Source of the DNA: Campylobacteraceae bacterium
GTDB lineage: Bacteria > Campylobacterota > Campylobacteria > Campylobacterales > Campylobacteraceae
Assembly: GCA_031276365.1 (NCBI GenBank)
Contig: JAISNG010000127.1
Location: 1-23,577, forward strand
Length of the DNA stretch: 23,577 nt
Reading direction: 5' to 3'
The notes under the pieces were generated by a model. It saw nothing but the letters and a program-made list of their open reading frames with translations. It had not been told where the DNA came from and made no database searches. The position numbers and the translations under genes are program-made. Positions 8,329 to 16,536 of the stretch are shown here, in pieces. How positions within the stretch are numbered: the stretch's first letter is position 1; every line of letters begins with the position of its first letter.

Positions 8329-8862
8329 GTGAAAACAAACAAAGTGCTTGCTGGAAGCGCGATAGTTGTATTTATCGCGGCGATAGGCTTATTTGTTTAT
8401 TTGCTGAATATTTCCAAGGCCTTTTCTTATCTCTCAAGCGATTCCAAAGCCTGTATCAATTGTCATGTTATGAATACGCAGTATGCTACATGGCAGCACA
8501 GTTCTCATGCGGCTGTTGCGGGGTGTGCAGATTGTCATCTGCCGCAAAACGGATTTATAAGTAAATACATAGCCAAAGCCAGAGATGGCTTCAATCACGC
8601 CGCGGCATTTACTTTCAATACCTATGACAATGCGATAAAAATCAGCGACGACGGAGCGGCGCGTGTGCAAAATAACTGCATTTTGTGCCATGCGTCCATA
8701 GCTTCCGTTATAGTTACAAACAGCGATATAAATCATCGCTACAATGACAAAAGCGTCAAAACGGGCAGACGCTGTTTTGATTGCCATAAAGAGGTGCCTC
8801 ATGGTAAAGTAAGAGGCTTGAGTACTACGCCTTACAATCTTGGCGTGCAATACGTAAAATAA
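8329..8862 (+). CDS. nrfH: cytochrome c nitrite reductase membrane subunit (NapC/NirT/NrfH family)
   Basis: NrfH anchors the nitrite reductase complex in the inner membrane, oxidises menaquinol and passes electrons to NrfA. One N-terminal membrane helix (about residues 8-27) precedes four heme c sites: CINCH 42-46, CADCH 66-70, CILCH 117-121 and CFDCH 149-153. The first is followed by V-M, giving the CxxCHxM pattern whose Met ligates heme 1 in NrfH. The 177 residues fit the tetraheme family. The GTG start is set by a strong AAGGAGGA site a few bases upstream. nrfA follows after 11 bases, so this is an nrfHA operon for nitrite ammonification. Confidence 0.96.
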   Translation: MKTNKVLAGSAIVVFIAAIGLFVYLLNISKAFSYLSSDSKACINCHVMNTQYATWQHSSHAAVAGCADCHLPQNGFISKYIAKARDGFNHAAAFTFNTYDNAIKISDDGAARVQNNCILCHASIASVIVTNSDINHRYNDKSVKTGRRCFDCHKEVPHGKVRGLSTTPYNLGVQYVK

Positions 8863-8873
8863 GGAGTTTGAAA

Positions 8874-10418
8874 ATGAAAAAATATATAGCGCTGTTGGGC
8901 TGTTCTATCGCGGCGATTGTTGTTTTGGGACTTTTGGCAAACAATATCAACGCGAAAGAAAATGAGAGAAAAGAGCTTATGAAAGGAGTTGCCGATATCG
9001 CAAATCCTACATTTAGCTCTGAGTGGCAAAGGTATTATCCAAGAGAGTATGACTCATGGAAAGGTACAAAACAGAATAAAAGATTGGAAGATATGGTCAA
9101 AAAATGGCCGCAGCTTGCGATAGTTTGGGCGGGATATCCGTTCTCAAAAGACTATAACGCGCCGCGCGGACACTACTACGCTGTGCAGGATAATGTAAAT
9201 ACGCTCCGCGTCGCGGCTCCAGGAATACCAAATGCGTCCGTTCAAAGTCCGCTTCCTACGGCCTGTTGGACATGTAAATCGCCTGACGTTGTGAGGTTGA
9301 TGGAAACAAAAGGGGATTTGGAATACTACACAGGCAAATGGGACAAATGGGGCAGTGAAATAGTAAACACGATAGGCTGTTATGACTGCCACAAAGCCGA
9401 CAGCGCAGAGTTGAAAGTTGGCAGAAAATACCTAAACGGCGGTTTGGAAGCGGCGGGACTTGTAACGTTTGAGCGCTCAACTCATCAGACAAAGAGGGAT
9501 TTGGTCTGTGCGCAATGCCACTCCGAATACTACTTTAGAAGTACGGATTATGAAGACGGCGCGAAGATGAAAAAAACTGCGATGGTTGTAACGCTTCCGT
9601 GGAAAGAGGGATTGAGGGCGGATGATATGATGAAGTATTATGATAACGGTTCAAATTTTCCAGACGGCAAACCGTTTAAGGATTTTGTCAACAGTATCTC
9701 AAAAACTCCGATAGTAAAAGCGCAGCACCCTGACTATGAGCTTCATAAGACAGGTATTCACGGGCAAAAAGGAGTTTCGTGTGCTGATTGTCATATGCCT
9801 TATACGCAGGAGGGTTCTGTGAAATTTTCAGACCACCAAATCCAAAATCCGCTTAGAACGATGGACAAAAGCTGCATGACTTGCCACAGAGAGAGCGAAA
9901 CAAAACTAAAAGCCATCGTCAAAGAGAAGTATGATAGAAAAGAGGAGCTTTTTATGCTCGCCGTGGACAACCTTGCAAAGGCGCATCTGGAGGCGGGTAA
10001 GGCTTGGGAGAGCGGGGCAAGCGAAGCTGATATGCAAACTCCGCTAAATCTTATAAGACAGGGACAATGGAGATGGGATTATGCGGTGGCAAGCCACGGC
10101 GGCTTTTTCCACGCACCCGATGAAACGCTCTACACTTTGGCAAAAGCAAATGATTATGCGCAGCGCGCGCGCGTAGCTCTTGTCGGCGTATTGGCAAAAA
10201 ACGGCGTATTAAACTATATCGCGCCCGATTTTTCTACAAAGGAAAATGCGCAAAAGTTAGCAGGACTCGATATGAAAAAACTTATCGCCGAAAAGTTGGA
10301 GTTTAAAAAGACGCTTGAAAAAGAGTGGCTAAAACAGGCTAAAGAAAAAGGCGTTTTAGATGAGAAGCTAAGAGATTATGACGATGATGTTTCGTCATAT
10401 TTCGGCAATCCAAAATAA
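8874..10418 (+). CDS. nrfA: pentaheme cytochrome c nitrite reductase (ammonia-forming)
   Basis: NrfA reduces nitrite to ammonium with six electrons in the periplasm. An N-terminal signal segment (about 1-28) precedes the catalytic heme site with lysine ligand, CWTCK (131-135). Four bis-His sites follow: CYDCH 169-173, CAQCH 212-216, CADCH 303-307 and CMTCH 334-338. Active-site and calcium-site residues known from the Wolinella enzyme are recognisable: Arg in PRGHYY, Glu-Tyr in CAQCHSEYYF, and Lys, Gln and His in VKAQHPDYE. The ATG at 8874 lies 7 bases after AAGGAG. The TTG at 8868 is too close to that site to be the start. Its 514 residues match the family. No nrfI/nrfJ gene follows; the next 1.7 kb is repeat-rich. 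Confidence 0.97.
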   Translation: MKKYIALLGCSIAAIVVLGLLANNINAKENERKELMKGVADIANPTFSSEWQRYYPREYDSWKGTKQNKRLEDMVKKWPQLAIVWAGYPFSKDYNAPRGHYYAVQDNVNTLRVAAPGIPNASVQSPLPTACWTCKSPDVVRLMETKGDLEYYTGKWDKWGSEIVNTIGCYDCHKADSAELKVGRKYLNGGLEAAGLVTFERSTHQTKRDLVCAQCHSEYYFRSTDYEDGAKMKKTAMVVTLPWKEGLRADDMMKYYDNGSNFPDGKPFKDFVNSISKTPIVKAQHPDYELHKTGIHGQKGVSCADCHMPYTQEGSVKFSDHQIQNPLRTMDKSCMTCHRESETKLKAIVKEKYDRKEELFMLAVDNLAKAHLEAGKAWESGASEADMQTPLNLIRQGQWRWDYAVASHGGFFHAPDETLYTLAKANDYAQRARVALVGVLAKNGVLNYIAPDFSTKENAQKLAGLDMKKLIAEKLEFKKTLEKEWLKQAKEKGVLDEKLRDYDDDVSSYFGNPK

Positions 10419-10638
10419 TTTTCTGGCATTTGGCGGTTTTTGGCAAAACAAAAGCCGCTGTGCCGATATATACGAAAGGTTTGCATACATGAATGACGCT
10501 TGCTGTAAGTATCATAAAAGATTTCCGCATTTGCCGCTGCGAACTTTACGCTGAAAGCTATCGCTCATGCGGATATAACAGAAAATGTTGTTATTCCCGC
10601 GCGAGTAAATCACGCCTTTTATTGTTTTAGCTTTTTTC

Positions 10639-10751
10639 CGTTATTTCAGTTTTTTGCGTTGTTCGCGTAATAAAACGACAAGCGAAGCGTGTATATAAAA
10701 GCAAACGACAATTCTCCCCCACTTTGTCATTATGAGAAAAGTAGATAATTT
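10639..10751 (+). repeat. dispersed block shared by gaps A, B and C
   Basis: The order CCGTTATT, TTTTTTGCGTT, AATAAAACGACAAGCGAA, AAAGCAAACGACAATTCT, TTTGTCATT, GAGAAAAGTAGATAATTTG matches 22086-22215 nearly block for block and 6741-6815 over its second half. This copy and the gap C copy lie in the same orientation. It is non-coding. Confidence 0.7.
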
Positions 10752-10953
10752 GTTTCTACTCATTTCCGCAACCAAATGACAAGCGAACGCAAGTGAGTGA
10801 ATGACAGCCTTTCAAAAGAATCTCATCATGAAGAATGCGAAAATTTGTTTTTTCAGTTATTTATATGAACGAACAACAAGCAAATCCTTTCCGCAACGAG
10901 TAAGAGTTTTCGTAGAAAACGATATTTGATAGAAATGTATAAATCCACTCTTT

Positions 10954-11172
10954 CCGTCATTCCCGCAACCAAATGACAAGCGAACGCAAGTGAGCGCAAT
11001 CGTGAGGGAAGGCGGGAATCCATTGCATGATAAAAGAAAATAAAAAGACAAATTCTAAAACATCAATCTTTCCTATGAACACTTGCATTTGTTTGTGGTT
11101 TCTTTTTGGATACCCGCTTGCCTCGCAAATATCGCTTTCTACGAAAACTCTTTGCTCGTTGCGGGTATGACG
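10954..11172 (+). repeat. dRS3-bounded repeat unit B1 (forward, both arms expanded)
   Basis: The left arm opens CCGTCATTCCCGC and closes GCGGGAATCC, but the loop is filled by about 46 bases beginning AACCAAATGACAAGCGAACG. The core contains CTAAAACATCAATCTTTCC, GAACACTTGCATTTG and GGTTTCTTTTTGGAT, matching units A1, C1 and C2. The right arm is GGATACCCGC ... GCGGGTATGACG with a 43-base loop carrying TTGCCTCGCAAATATCG and TTTCTACGAAAA, almost the loop found in unit C1. The right arm has the ATACCC/GGGTAT pair instead of ATTCCC/GGGAAT, changed on both strands. Confidence 0.8.
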
Positions 11173-11177
11173 AAATA

Positions 11178-11240
11178 AGGCAATCATTAAAAATAGTTTC
11201 AGGTTTCTTTTTGGATTCCTGCCTACGCGGGAATGACGGA
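11178..11240 (+). repeat. single-arm dRS3 element with a second kind of flank
   Basis: AGGCAATCATTAAAAATAG and TTTCAGGTTTCTTTTTGGAT lead into a near-perfect arm (ATTCCT-GCCTACGC-GGGAAT, 11215-11234) ending in GACGGA. The same combination occurs in reverse at 23101-23160. It starts 6 bases after unit B1 and lacks a left arm, so it is either a truncated unit or a separate short family. Confidence 0.65.
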
Positions 11241-11248
11241 AGAATGGC

Positions 11249-11330
11249 GCGGAAATGACGGAGAAATAATGCTTGTATGTCTTATGATGAATTTTGTGCG
11301 TTATATTATCGTTCGCGATGGAATGATGGA
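11249..11330 (+). repeat. ~82-bp repeat, inverted copy in gap C
   Basis: The block runs from GCGGAAATGACGGA through ATAATGCTTGTATGTC, TTATGATGAATTTTG and TGCGTTATATTATCGTTC to GGAATGATGGA. Its reverse complement is found at 22224-22307 with only scattered differences. The edges ATGACGGA resemble the outer ends of the dRS3 arms, so it behaves like a spacer block joined to them. The alignment is long enough to exclude chance. Confidence 0.75.
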
Positions 11331-11686
11331 TTTGGTCTTTGTTTGTCTTTTGTGCCATTATAACCGCCTAACTTTATATCAATTGTTTCAAGTCTGTGTT
11401 TGTCTTTTGTCGGTATGACGGAAGAGGGTGAATGTCAGTATTTCTCATGACGATTAACACTGTATTGTTCGCATGGGAATTACGGATTAAATATTTTTTT
11501 ACAGATATGATGTTTTTGTTTTTTATATAACGACCTAAAACACACGTTTTGTTTGTTGTTTTGTTGCGGCAATAAATCTGAATGTGCGCCAATGACTGCA
11601 TTATGGTGCGCAAAAAATAATATGGCAAATTACATGAAAGTACTCAAAAAAAATAAAAAACAAGGACTGGCGTAATGAATTATGCG

Positions 11687-11895
11687 TGATATTATATAAG
11701 AACGCTTATGTAATATACAACTCCTATTCCGTTTGTTGCCTCTATCGGTGTGATATTGTATGAGAATGCTCATAGAAACTTAAGAATACAAAATTCAATA
11801 TTTGCGCTGATATTGTATGAAAACGCTCAAAAAGAAAAGCAAGAAACGCTAACAGGCGAGATGAAATTAGGTGCGATATTACAGAAAGCGCGCAA
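11687..11895 (+). repeat. degenerate direct repeats TGATATTgTATgAgAAnGCTcA, ~60-bp spacing
   Basis: Four related stretches begin at 11687, 11751, 11808 and 11874. The second and third are closest (TGATATTGTATGA then GAATGCTCA or AAACGCTCA); the first reads TGATATTATATAAG with AACGCTTA. The fourth (CGATATTACAG, GCGCGCAAAAG) is weak. Spacings are 64, 57 and 66 bases. A 71-residue open frame crosses two copies and shows the repeat as LYENA, but it has no credible start signal. The copies are too divergent to call this a CRISPR array. Confidence 0.5.
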
Positions 11896-11931
11896 AAGTG
11901 CAAAACAGAAACGTTTGAGATGTTTTTTTAT

Positions 11932-12042
11932 ATTTTTTGCAAACTTAAAACTCTACAGGGTTTAAGAGTTTTTTCATGTATTTTTTGCAAACGCATACCA
12001 GACATACAATGTTGCAGTGCTTTTTTAAGAATTTTTTGCAAA
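11932..12042 (+). repeat. three copies of ATTTTTTGCAAA upstream of the phosphoesterase gene
   Basis: Exact 12-mers ATTTTTTGCAAA lie at 11932, 11980 and 12031, 48 and 51 bases apart. The last two are preceded by TTTAAGAGTTTTTTCATGT or TTTTTTAAGA. They end about 75 bases before the phosphoesterase start. Spacing close to whole helical turns would suit binding of one protein on one DNA face, but a regulatory role is only a guess. They may equally be remnants of another decayed repeat. Confidence 0.5.
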
Positions 12043-12115
12043 AACATGCAATCTTTTACCTCTTATTTACGGCTATTTTTGTAAAATCAGCTTATTATTC
12101 AAATCGGAGATAATT

Positions 12116-13231
12116 TTGCTCAGTTTTAGTATTATAGCATCAGCGGTAATGTTTGCTATCAATCTCTTCACTTTCGTGTGTCTTTTTTGCAGAATTGATT
12201 TTCTAAAAACAAAAGGGCGCGTCGTTGCGTCAATTATACTGCTTATCGTTACGGTTTTGGAAGTTTACTATTTTACGTCATTTAGGCGCAGTTCGGAAGA
12301 TATATTTCTTTTGCAGTTCACCGCCGCGCTCATAGGCGTCTCTTTTATACTTTTTTTCTTTTCGCTTTTATACTTTATCCTTCGTATGCCGCTTTTTGTC
12401 ATACCGTTTAGCAAAGAGCGCAGGCAGGCTTTGAAGTTTATACTTGATATTACAATCCTGATAGCCGCCTTTTCATGGATACTTAAAGGTTTGGCGGGCG
12501 GTTTTAAAAGACCGATAAAGCACAAAGTCGCTGTTAAGATAGACGGTTTAAGCCGTCCTCTCAGCGTTGCACAGATAACAGACGTGCATATAGGAAAGGT
12601 CTTAGGCGCGGAGTTCATGCAAGAGGTTGTAGATATTACAAACGAGCTTGACGCTGATATAGTTGTTATAACGGGGGATTTGGTAGATACATCTCCAAAA
12701 TATGCGGCGGAAAAGTTTGAACCGTTGAAAAAGTTAAAGAGCAGATACGGCGTTTATTACGTACTTGGCAACCATGAATACTTTGACAATGTCAAAATGG
12801 TTGTAAATTTCATCAAAAGTTTCGGCATAAGAGTTTTGGATAATGAAAATGTCGTCATTGACGGGCGTATAAATTTGGCTGGGATTAATGATTTAAGAGG
12901 CGAGAGATACGATATTTTCAAGCCTGACGTTGCAAAAGCTTTAAGCGGCAGAGATGAAAAATTGCCGACACTGCTTTTGTCGCATCAGCCAAAAGTCGTA
13001 AGTAAAATAACGGACAAAGACCGCGTAGATTTGATAATAAGCGGACACACGCACGGCGGACAGATATTTCCGTTCGGCTTTTTGGTGTTGTTAGACCAGC
13101 CATATTTGTACGGACTTTATCGGCACAGTTTGGTTACGCAGGTTTTCGTAAGCTCGGGTGCAGGATATTGGGGACCGCCTTTGAGGATATTGGCTCCTTC
13201 GGAAGTCGTAAAATTAGAGTTGAAAGGATAA
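12116..13231 (+). CDS. membrane-anchored calcineurin-like metallophosphoesterase
   Basis: The first ~125 residues form about four hydrophobic helices (roughly 5-25, 36-53, 64-98, 108-124). A calcineurin-like phosphoesterase domain follows with all metal-site motifs: TDVHIG (D156, H158), GDLVD (D188), GNHE (N219, H220), LLSHQP (H290) and GHTHGG (H311, H313). The layout resembles the YaeI/YkuE group of membrane-associated phosphoesterases, for which lipid-type substrates such as UDP-diacylglucosamine have been reported. The substrate here is unknown. TTG at 12116 has GGAG 6 bases upstream; an in-frame ATG 33 bases later is less well placed. psd begins 3 bases after the stop, which links this gene to envelope lipid metabolism. 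Confidence 0.88.
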   Translation: MLSFSIIASAVMFAINLFTFVCLFCRIDFLKTKGRVVASIILLIVTVLEVYYFTSFRRSSEDIFLLQFTAALIGVSFILFFFSLLYFILRMPLFVIPFSKERRQALKFILDITILIAAFSWILKGLAGGFKRPIKHKVAVKIDGLSRPLSVAQITDVHIGKVLGAEFMQEVVDITNELDADIVVITGDLVDTSPKYAAEKFEPLKKLKSRYGVYYVLGNHEYFDNVKMVVNFIKSFGIRVLDNENVVIDGRINLAGINDLRGERYDIFKPDVAKALSGRDEKLPTLLLSHQPKVVSKITDKDRVDLIISGHTHGGQIFPFGFLVLLDQPYLYGLYRHSLVTQVFVSSGAGYWGPPLRILAPSEVVKLELKG

Positions 13232-13234
13232 CTC

Positions 13235-14059
13235 ATGACAAATGTTATTTCAAGAATCTTCGGCTTTTTTGCCGCTGTTCGCTTTCCCGCCAAAGTGCAG
13301 GCTTTTATCAACGAAACTTACGTCAAACTCTTCAAGATTGACATGGGTGAATTCAAAGAAGTCGCGTATTACGAAAGTTTGGGCGCTCTTTTTACAAGAG
13401 ATTTGGTAAAAAAAAGGGAGTTTGTAAAAACTCAAAACACTCTTATCTCTCCATGCGACGCGTTGATAACGGAACTTGGAACGATACAAAAAGGCGGACT
13501 TGAAGCGCTTCAGATAAAAGGTTTTTCGTATTCAATCAATTCGCTTTTGGGCGATTTTACGATGCGCAAAGACAAAGCAAAACTCAAAAACGGGCTTTTT
13601 GTCAATTTTTACCTCTCGCCCTCGGATTATCACCATTATCACGCTCCATGCGACATGAGAGTTTTAAAATCCACTCATATACCAGGTGCGCTTTATCCTG
13701 TAAATCTCAAGTGGCTTTATAAAAAAGCCGAACTTTTCTGCGAAAACGAAAGAGTTGTGTTGGAGTGCGAAACAGCTCTCAAATCGCGCTTTTGGCTTGT
13801 TTTTGTAGGCGCTTTAAATGTCGGCAAAATCCGTTTTTTGTTTGATGAAAATATCGCGACAAATGCGAAAAAATATGAGCAAAGTTATGTTTCTTATAAG
13901 GATTTGAATCTTTTTCAAGGCGAAGAGATGGGCTTTTTTGAAATGGGTTCAACTATTGTATTTTTGGGCGAAAAAGATGCTTTCAGGGCGCTTGTAAAAA
14001 ACGGCGAAAAGGTAAAATTTACGCAGGAGATTATCACTGAGCAGGAAAATAAAAGCTGA
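13235..14059 (+). CDS. psd: phosphatidylserine decarboxylase proenzyme
   Basis: Psd converts phosphatidylserine to phosphatidylethanolamine at the inner membrane, using a pyruvoyl group made by self-cleavage. The sequence has the N-terminal AYYESLGALFTRDL region, the SPCDALI segment with the conserved Asp (75), the LSPSDYHHYHAPCD His cluster (about 128-140) and the cleavage site EMGSTIVFLGE with Gly-Ser-Thr at 238-240. The usual LGST is MGST here, but the Gly-Ser bond is intact. Its 274 residues are typical of the shorter bacterial form. It starts 3 bases after the phosphoesterase stop, behind AAAGGA, so the two form an operon. Confidence 0.95.
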   Translation: MTNVISRIFGFFAAVRFPAKVQAFINETYVKLFKIDMGEFKEVAYYESLGALFTRDLVKKREFVKTQNTLISPCDALITELGTIQKGGLEALQIKGFSYSINSLLGDFTMRKDKAKLKNGLFVNFYLSPSDYHHYHAPCDMRVLKSTHIPGALYPVNLKWLYKKAELFCENERVVLECETALKSRFWLVFVGALNVGKIRFLFDENIATNAKKYEQSYVSYKDLNLFQGEEMGFFEMGSTIVFLGEKDAFRALVKNGEKVKFTQEIITEQENKS

Positions 14060-14176
14060 TAATCTTATTTCAAATTCGCTATTAATGCAAGCGTATCACT
14101 GTTTAAAAAAATTTCTCTAATTTAATATTTTTAATGTCAATCTAAGCCTTTTTTCTATATTATCCACTCTTTAAAC

Positions 14177-14195
14177 AATAATAATTATCATTATT
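14177..14195 (+). promoter_or_regulatory. Fur box upstream of the TonB-dependent receptor
   Basis: The 19-base stretch AATAATAATTATCATTATT matches the E. coli Fur consensus at 15 of 19 positions, including ATAAT and ATCATTAT. It ends 25 bases before the receptor ATG. A possible -10 (TATATTAT, 14156-14163) lies just upstream, so bound Fur would cover the transcription start and repress when iron is plentiful. The match is seen; the regulation is inferred. Confidence 0.72.
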
Positions 14196-14220
14196 GCTAT
14201 ATTTCATAAGGAGTAAAAAC

Positions 14221-16521
14221 ATGAGAAAAAGATATATATGCAGCATCGCCGCCGCCTTGGTTTGCTTTACTTCGTTTTCTTTTGCGCAAGACGAAGTGAT
14301 AGAACTCGACGAGATAAAAGTCGTAAGCGCGTCCGGACATGAGCAGAAGATTGCAGAAGCGCCCGCAAGTATCTCCGTCATAACGGGTGAAGAGCTTACA
14401 AAAAAGCAGTACATCACACTGCTTGATGCAGTCAAGGATATAGAAGGCGTAGATATCGGAGAGACGAGGGATAAAGGCGGTGAAGGTACTATCAGTATAA
14501 GAGGTATGGGGTCTGATTATACGCTTTTGCTGATAAACGGAAGGCGTCAAAACAACGTGGGCGATTTGTATCAAAACAATGTTTACGTCGGCTCTCATTA
14601 TAACCATTTGCCGCCTGTTACCGCCGGGGAGAGGATAGAGGTTATACGAGGACCGATGTCCACGCTTTACGGCTCTGACGCGATAGGCGGGGTGATAAAC
14701 ATCATCACAAAAAAGATTACGCCTGAGTGGAGCGGTGCGGTGGGCAGTTCGCTTACATTGGAGGGAAATTCGGATTTTGGCGATGACAGGACGGCGGATT
14801 TTAGCATTATGGGACCCATCATCAAAGACAAACTCTCTTTATCGCTTAGAGGAAGTATCTACAAAAGGGAGGCTTCAAATCCTAAATACGAACCCGTTAC
14901 AGACCCAAACGGCGCTATACATGAAAGGACGCTTGGCTTTGGCGGCGGCGGACGCACAGTCGCCAATACAAATTGGGAAGCGGGAACGAGCCTCACATTT
15001 TTACCTCATGAAAATCATGAATTCACACTTGATTACGATATCTCAAAACAAAAGTACGATAACAGTGAATCGCAGGTAGGAACGCTGGACTCCATATCGT
15101 CCATTTGGCGCGCTTCTGGCGGTAAAGTTGCTCCAAGAGTTGGGTACGCTTCAGACCAGCGTCTTGAGAGAGAGCAGTATGGACTTAGCCATATCGGAAC
15201 ATGGGGAAGAGTAAAGAGCGAAACGTCTATTTCGCAGATTACCACGAACAATTATGGACGTTCATTGCCGTTTTCAGCCGAAGAGAGAAAGAGGCTTCAG
15301 GCTTTATGGGACGCCTCAAGCGGAAATATGGCAAATTTAAATGCAACACAAAAAGCCGAACTTGATGCGTTTTTGCCGCGCCCGACAAGAACGCTTGAAT
15401 CAAGCCAGACGATATTTGACCACACAAGCAAAATCCCTCTTGAGTCAAACTACATAGTAGTCGGCGGACAGTTTATAAACGCTGCTTTGAAAGACGGAGT
15501 ATATGCGCTGGACAATAACGGCTCATACACTGAAAGTGATGAATTTTCGTTTAAGCAGTATGCGCTTTTTGCCGAAGATACGTTTTTTATAACCGATACA
15601 CTTTCATTTACGGGCGGAGCAAGATATGACTATCACGACAATTTCGGCTCACATATAAGTCCGAGGATATATTTCAACTATGAACCTTTTGAAAGCTGGG
15701 CATTTAAAGGCGGCGTATCAACAGGATACAAAACGCCAAAAGCGACGGATTTGCAGTACGGCATCACAGGATTTGGCGGGCAGGGAACAAGTCCATGGAT
15801 AGGAAATCCCGACTTGAAACCAGAAAAGAGCGTAAACAGCGAAGTTGCCGTGTATTATAATCACGAAGACGGACACAGCTTTAACTTTACATTTTTTGTA
15901 AACAAATTTAAAGATAAGATAGTAAACAGCGATACTTTGAAGATTTGTACGACTCTTATCACAACAGACTGCGTTGATATCGGCGAGGCTTGGGCTGATG
16001 TATTGGGAAACAACGGACTTACAAGAAAACAAAATATCTCTGAAGCGGAGATAAAAGGTTTTGAGATTGCAGGCAAATTTGTCTTTACGCCAAAGCTTTT
16101 TGCGCGCGTAAATTATACATACATTGACTCCGAACAGACGAGCGGAACGGAAAAGGGCAGACCGCTTACATCAAGCGCGAAACATAAGGGAAATATTATG
16201 GTTGATTGGGCGGCAACGCAAAAATTAAGTACAAATCTTGCTATTGAGCTGGAAGATAAAAGATATCGCGGAGTTGATGCAAACAACAATCTTTTGTATT
16301 ACAAGGGATATGAAGTAGTAAATCTCGGAGCTTCATACAAGGCAAATGAAAATCTAATCTTTCATGCCAAAATCAACAATCTGTTTGATAAGGATTTTAC
16401 ATCTTACAGCACAGAATTTACTCCTGACGGCGTCGGCGGATATACCGCAGCATTTACAGACAACTATAACTTAAAAGCCAAATCAAGAAACTTTTGGCTT
16501 GGCGTTACGGGATATTTTTGA
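14221..16521 (+). CDS. TonB-dependent outer membrane receptor, probably for ferric siderophore or heme
   Basis: This is a 766-residue outer membrane receptor. A signal peptide (1-22, ending FSFA) precedes a TonB-box-like stretch (VIELDEIKVVSA). The plug domain (about 45-165) contains GTISIRGMG, LLLINGRRQ, IEVIRGPMSTLYGSDAIGGVINIIT. A 22-strand-type barrel follows, with NPDLKPEKS, FDLKD-like FDKDF and a C-terminal aromatic residue (TGYF). ATG at 14221 lies 7 bases after AAGGAG; an upstream in-frame TTG at 14194 falls inside the Fur box and is unlikely. Its plug and barrel resemble the FepA/CirA/IrgA group. The Fur box supports iron uptake, but the ligand cannot be read from the sequence. No transporter or TonB gene adjoins it. 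Confidence 0.93.
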   Translation: MRKRYICSIAAALVCFTSFSFAQDEVIELDEIKVVSASGHEQKIAEAPASISVITGEELTKKQYITLLDAVKDIEGVDIGETRDKGGEGTISIRGMGSDYTLLLINGRRQNNVGDLYQNNVYVGSHYNHLPPVTAGERIEVIRGPMSTLYGSDAIGGVINIITKKITPEWSGAVGSSLTLEGNSDFGDDRTADFSIMGPIIKDKLSLSLRGSIYKREASNPKYEPVTDPNGAIHERTLGFGGGGRTVANTNWEAGTSLTFLPHENHEFTLDYDISKQKYDNSESQVGTLDSISSIWRASGGKVAPRVGYASDQRLEREQYGLSHIGTWGRVKSETSISQITTNNYGRSLPFSAEERKRLQALWDASSGNMANLNATQKAELDAFLPRPTRTLESSQTIFDHTSKIPLESNYIVVGGQFINAALKDGVYALDNNGSYTESDEFSFKQYALFAEDTFFITDTLSFTGGARYDYHDNFGSHISPRIYFNYEPFESWAFKGGVSTGYKTPKATDLQYGITGFGGQGTSPWIGNPDLKPEKSVNSEVAVYYNHEDGHSFNFTFFVNKFKDKIVNSDTLKICTTLITTDCVDIGEAWADVLGNNGLTRKQNISEAEIKGFEIAGKFVFTPKLFARVNYTYIDSEQTSGTEKGRPLTSSAKHKGNIMVDWAATQKLSTNLAIELEDKRYRGVDANNNLLYYKGYEVVNLGASYKANENLIFHAKINNLFDKDFTSYSTEFTPDGVGGYTAAFTDNYNLKAKSRNFWLGVTGYF

Positions 16522-16536
16522 TAAATTTTGAGCCGC

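Larger units (their letters stand above)
10419..12115. other. repeat-rich non-coding gap B between nrfA and the phosphoesterase gene
   Basis: This 1.7 kb has no credible gene. A weak GC-rich dyad right after nrfA (GGCGGTTTT ... AAAAGCCGC, 10431-10457) lacks a T-run. The gap then carries the dispersed block at 10639-10751, a CCGCAACCAAATGACAAGCG motif at 10767 that recurs at 10963, a reverse copy of the nested-palindrome arm insert (10891-10927), unit B1 (10954-11172), a single-arm element (11178-11240), an ~82-bp repeat shared with gap C (11249-11330), then two sets of short periodic repeats (11687-11895 and 11932-12042). The stretch 11331-11686 is AT-rich with scattered ATGACGGA-like ends and nothing firmer. 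Confidence 0.8.

Noticed and set aside
10425..10463. Terminator after nrfA
   Set aside because: A GC-rich dyad with a bulge is present, but no T-run follows on the plus strand, so I did not call it as a terminator.
10489..10554. Tiny open frame of 21 residues (MNDACCKYHKRFPHLPLRTLR) after nrfA
   Set aside because: An AAAGG lies about 9 bases upstream, but the peptide matches nothing I know, sits among repeats, and 21 codons is within chance expectation.
11687..11895. CRISPR array
   Set aside because: The spacing is about right, but the repeats are only partly conserved over some 20 bases, there are only four, and no cas gene is in the window.
11750..11965. Open frame of 71 residues containing LYENA twice
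   Set aside because: The repeated peptide is only the translation of the degenerate DNA repeat with a 57-base in-frame step. There is no start signal, and the C-terminal part is low complexity.
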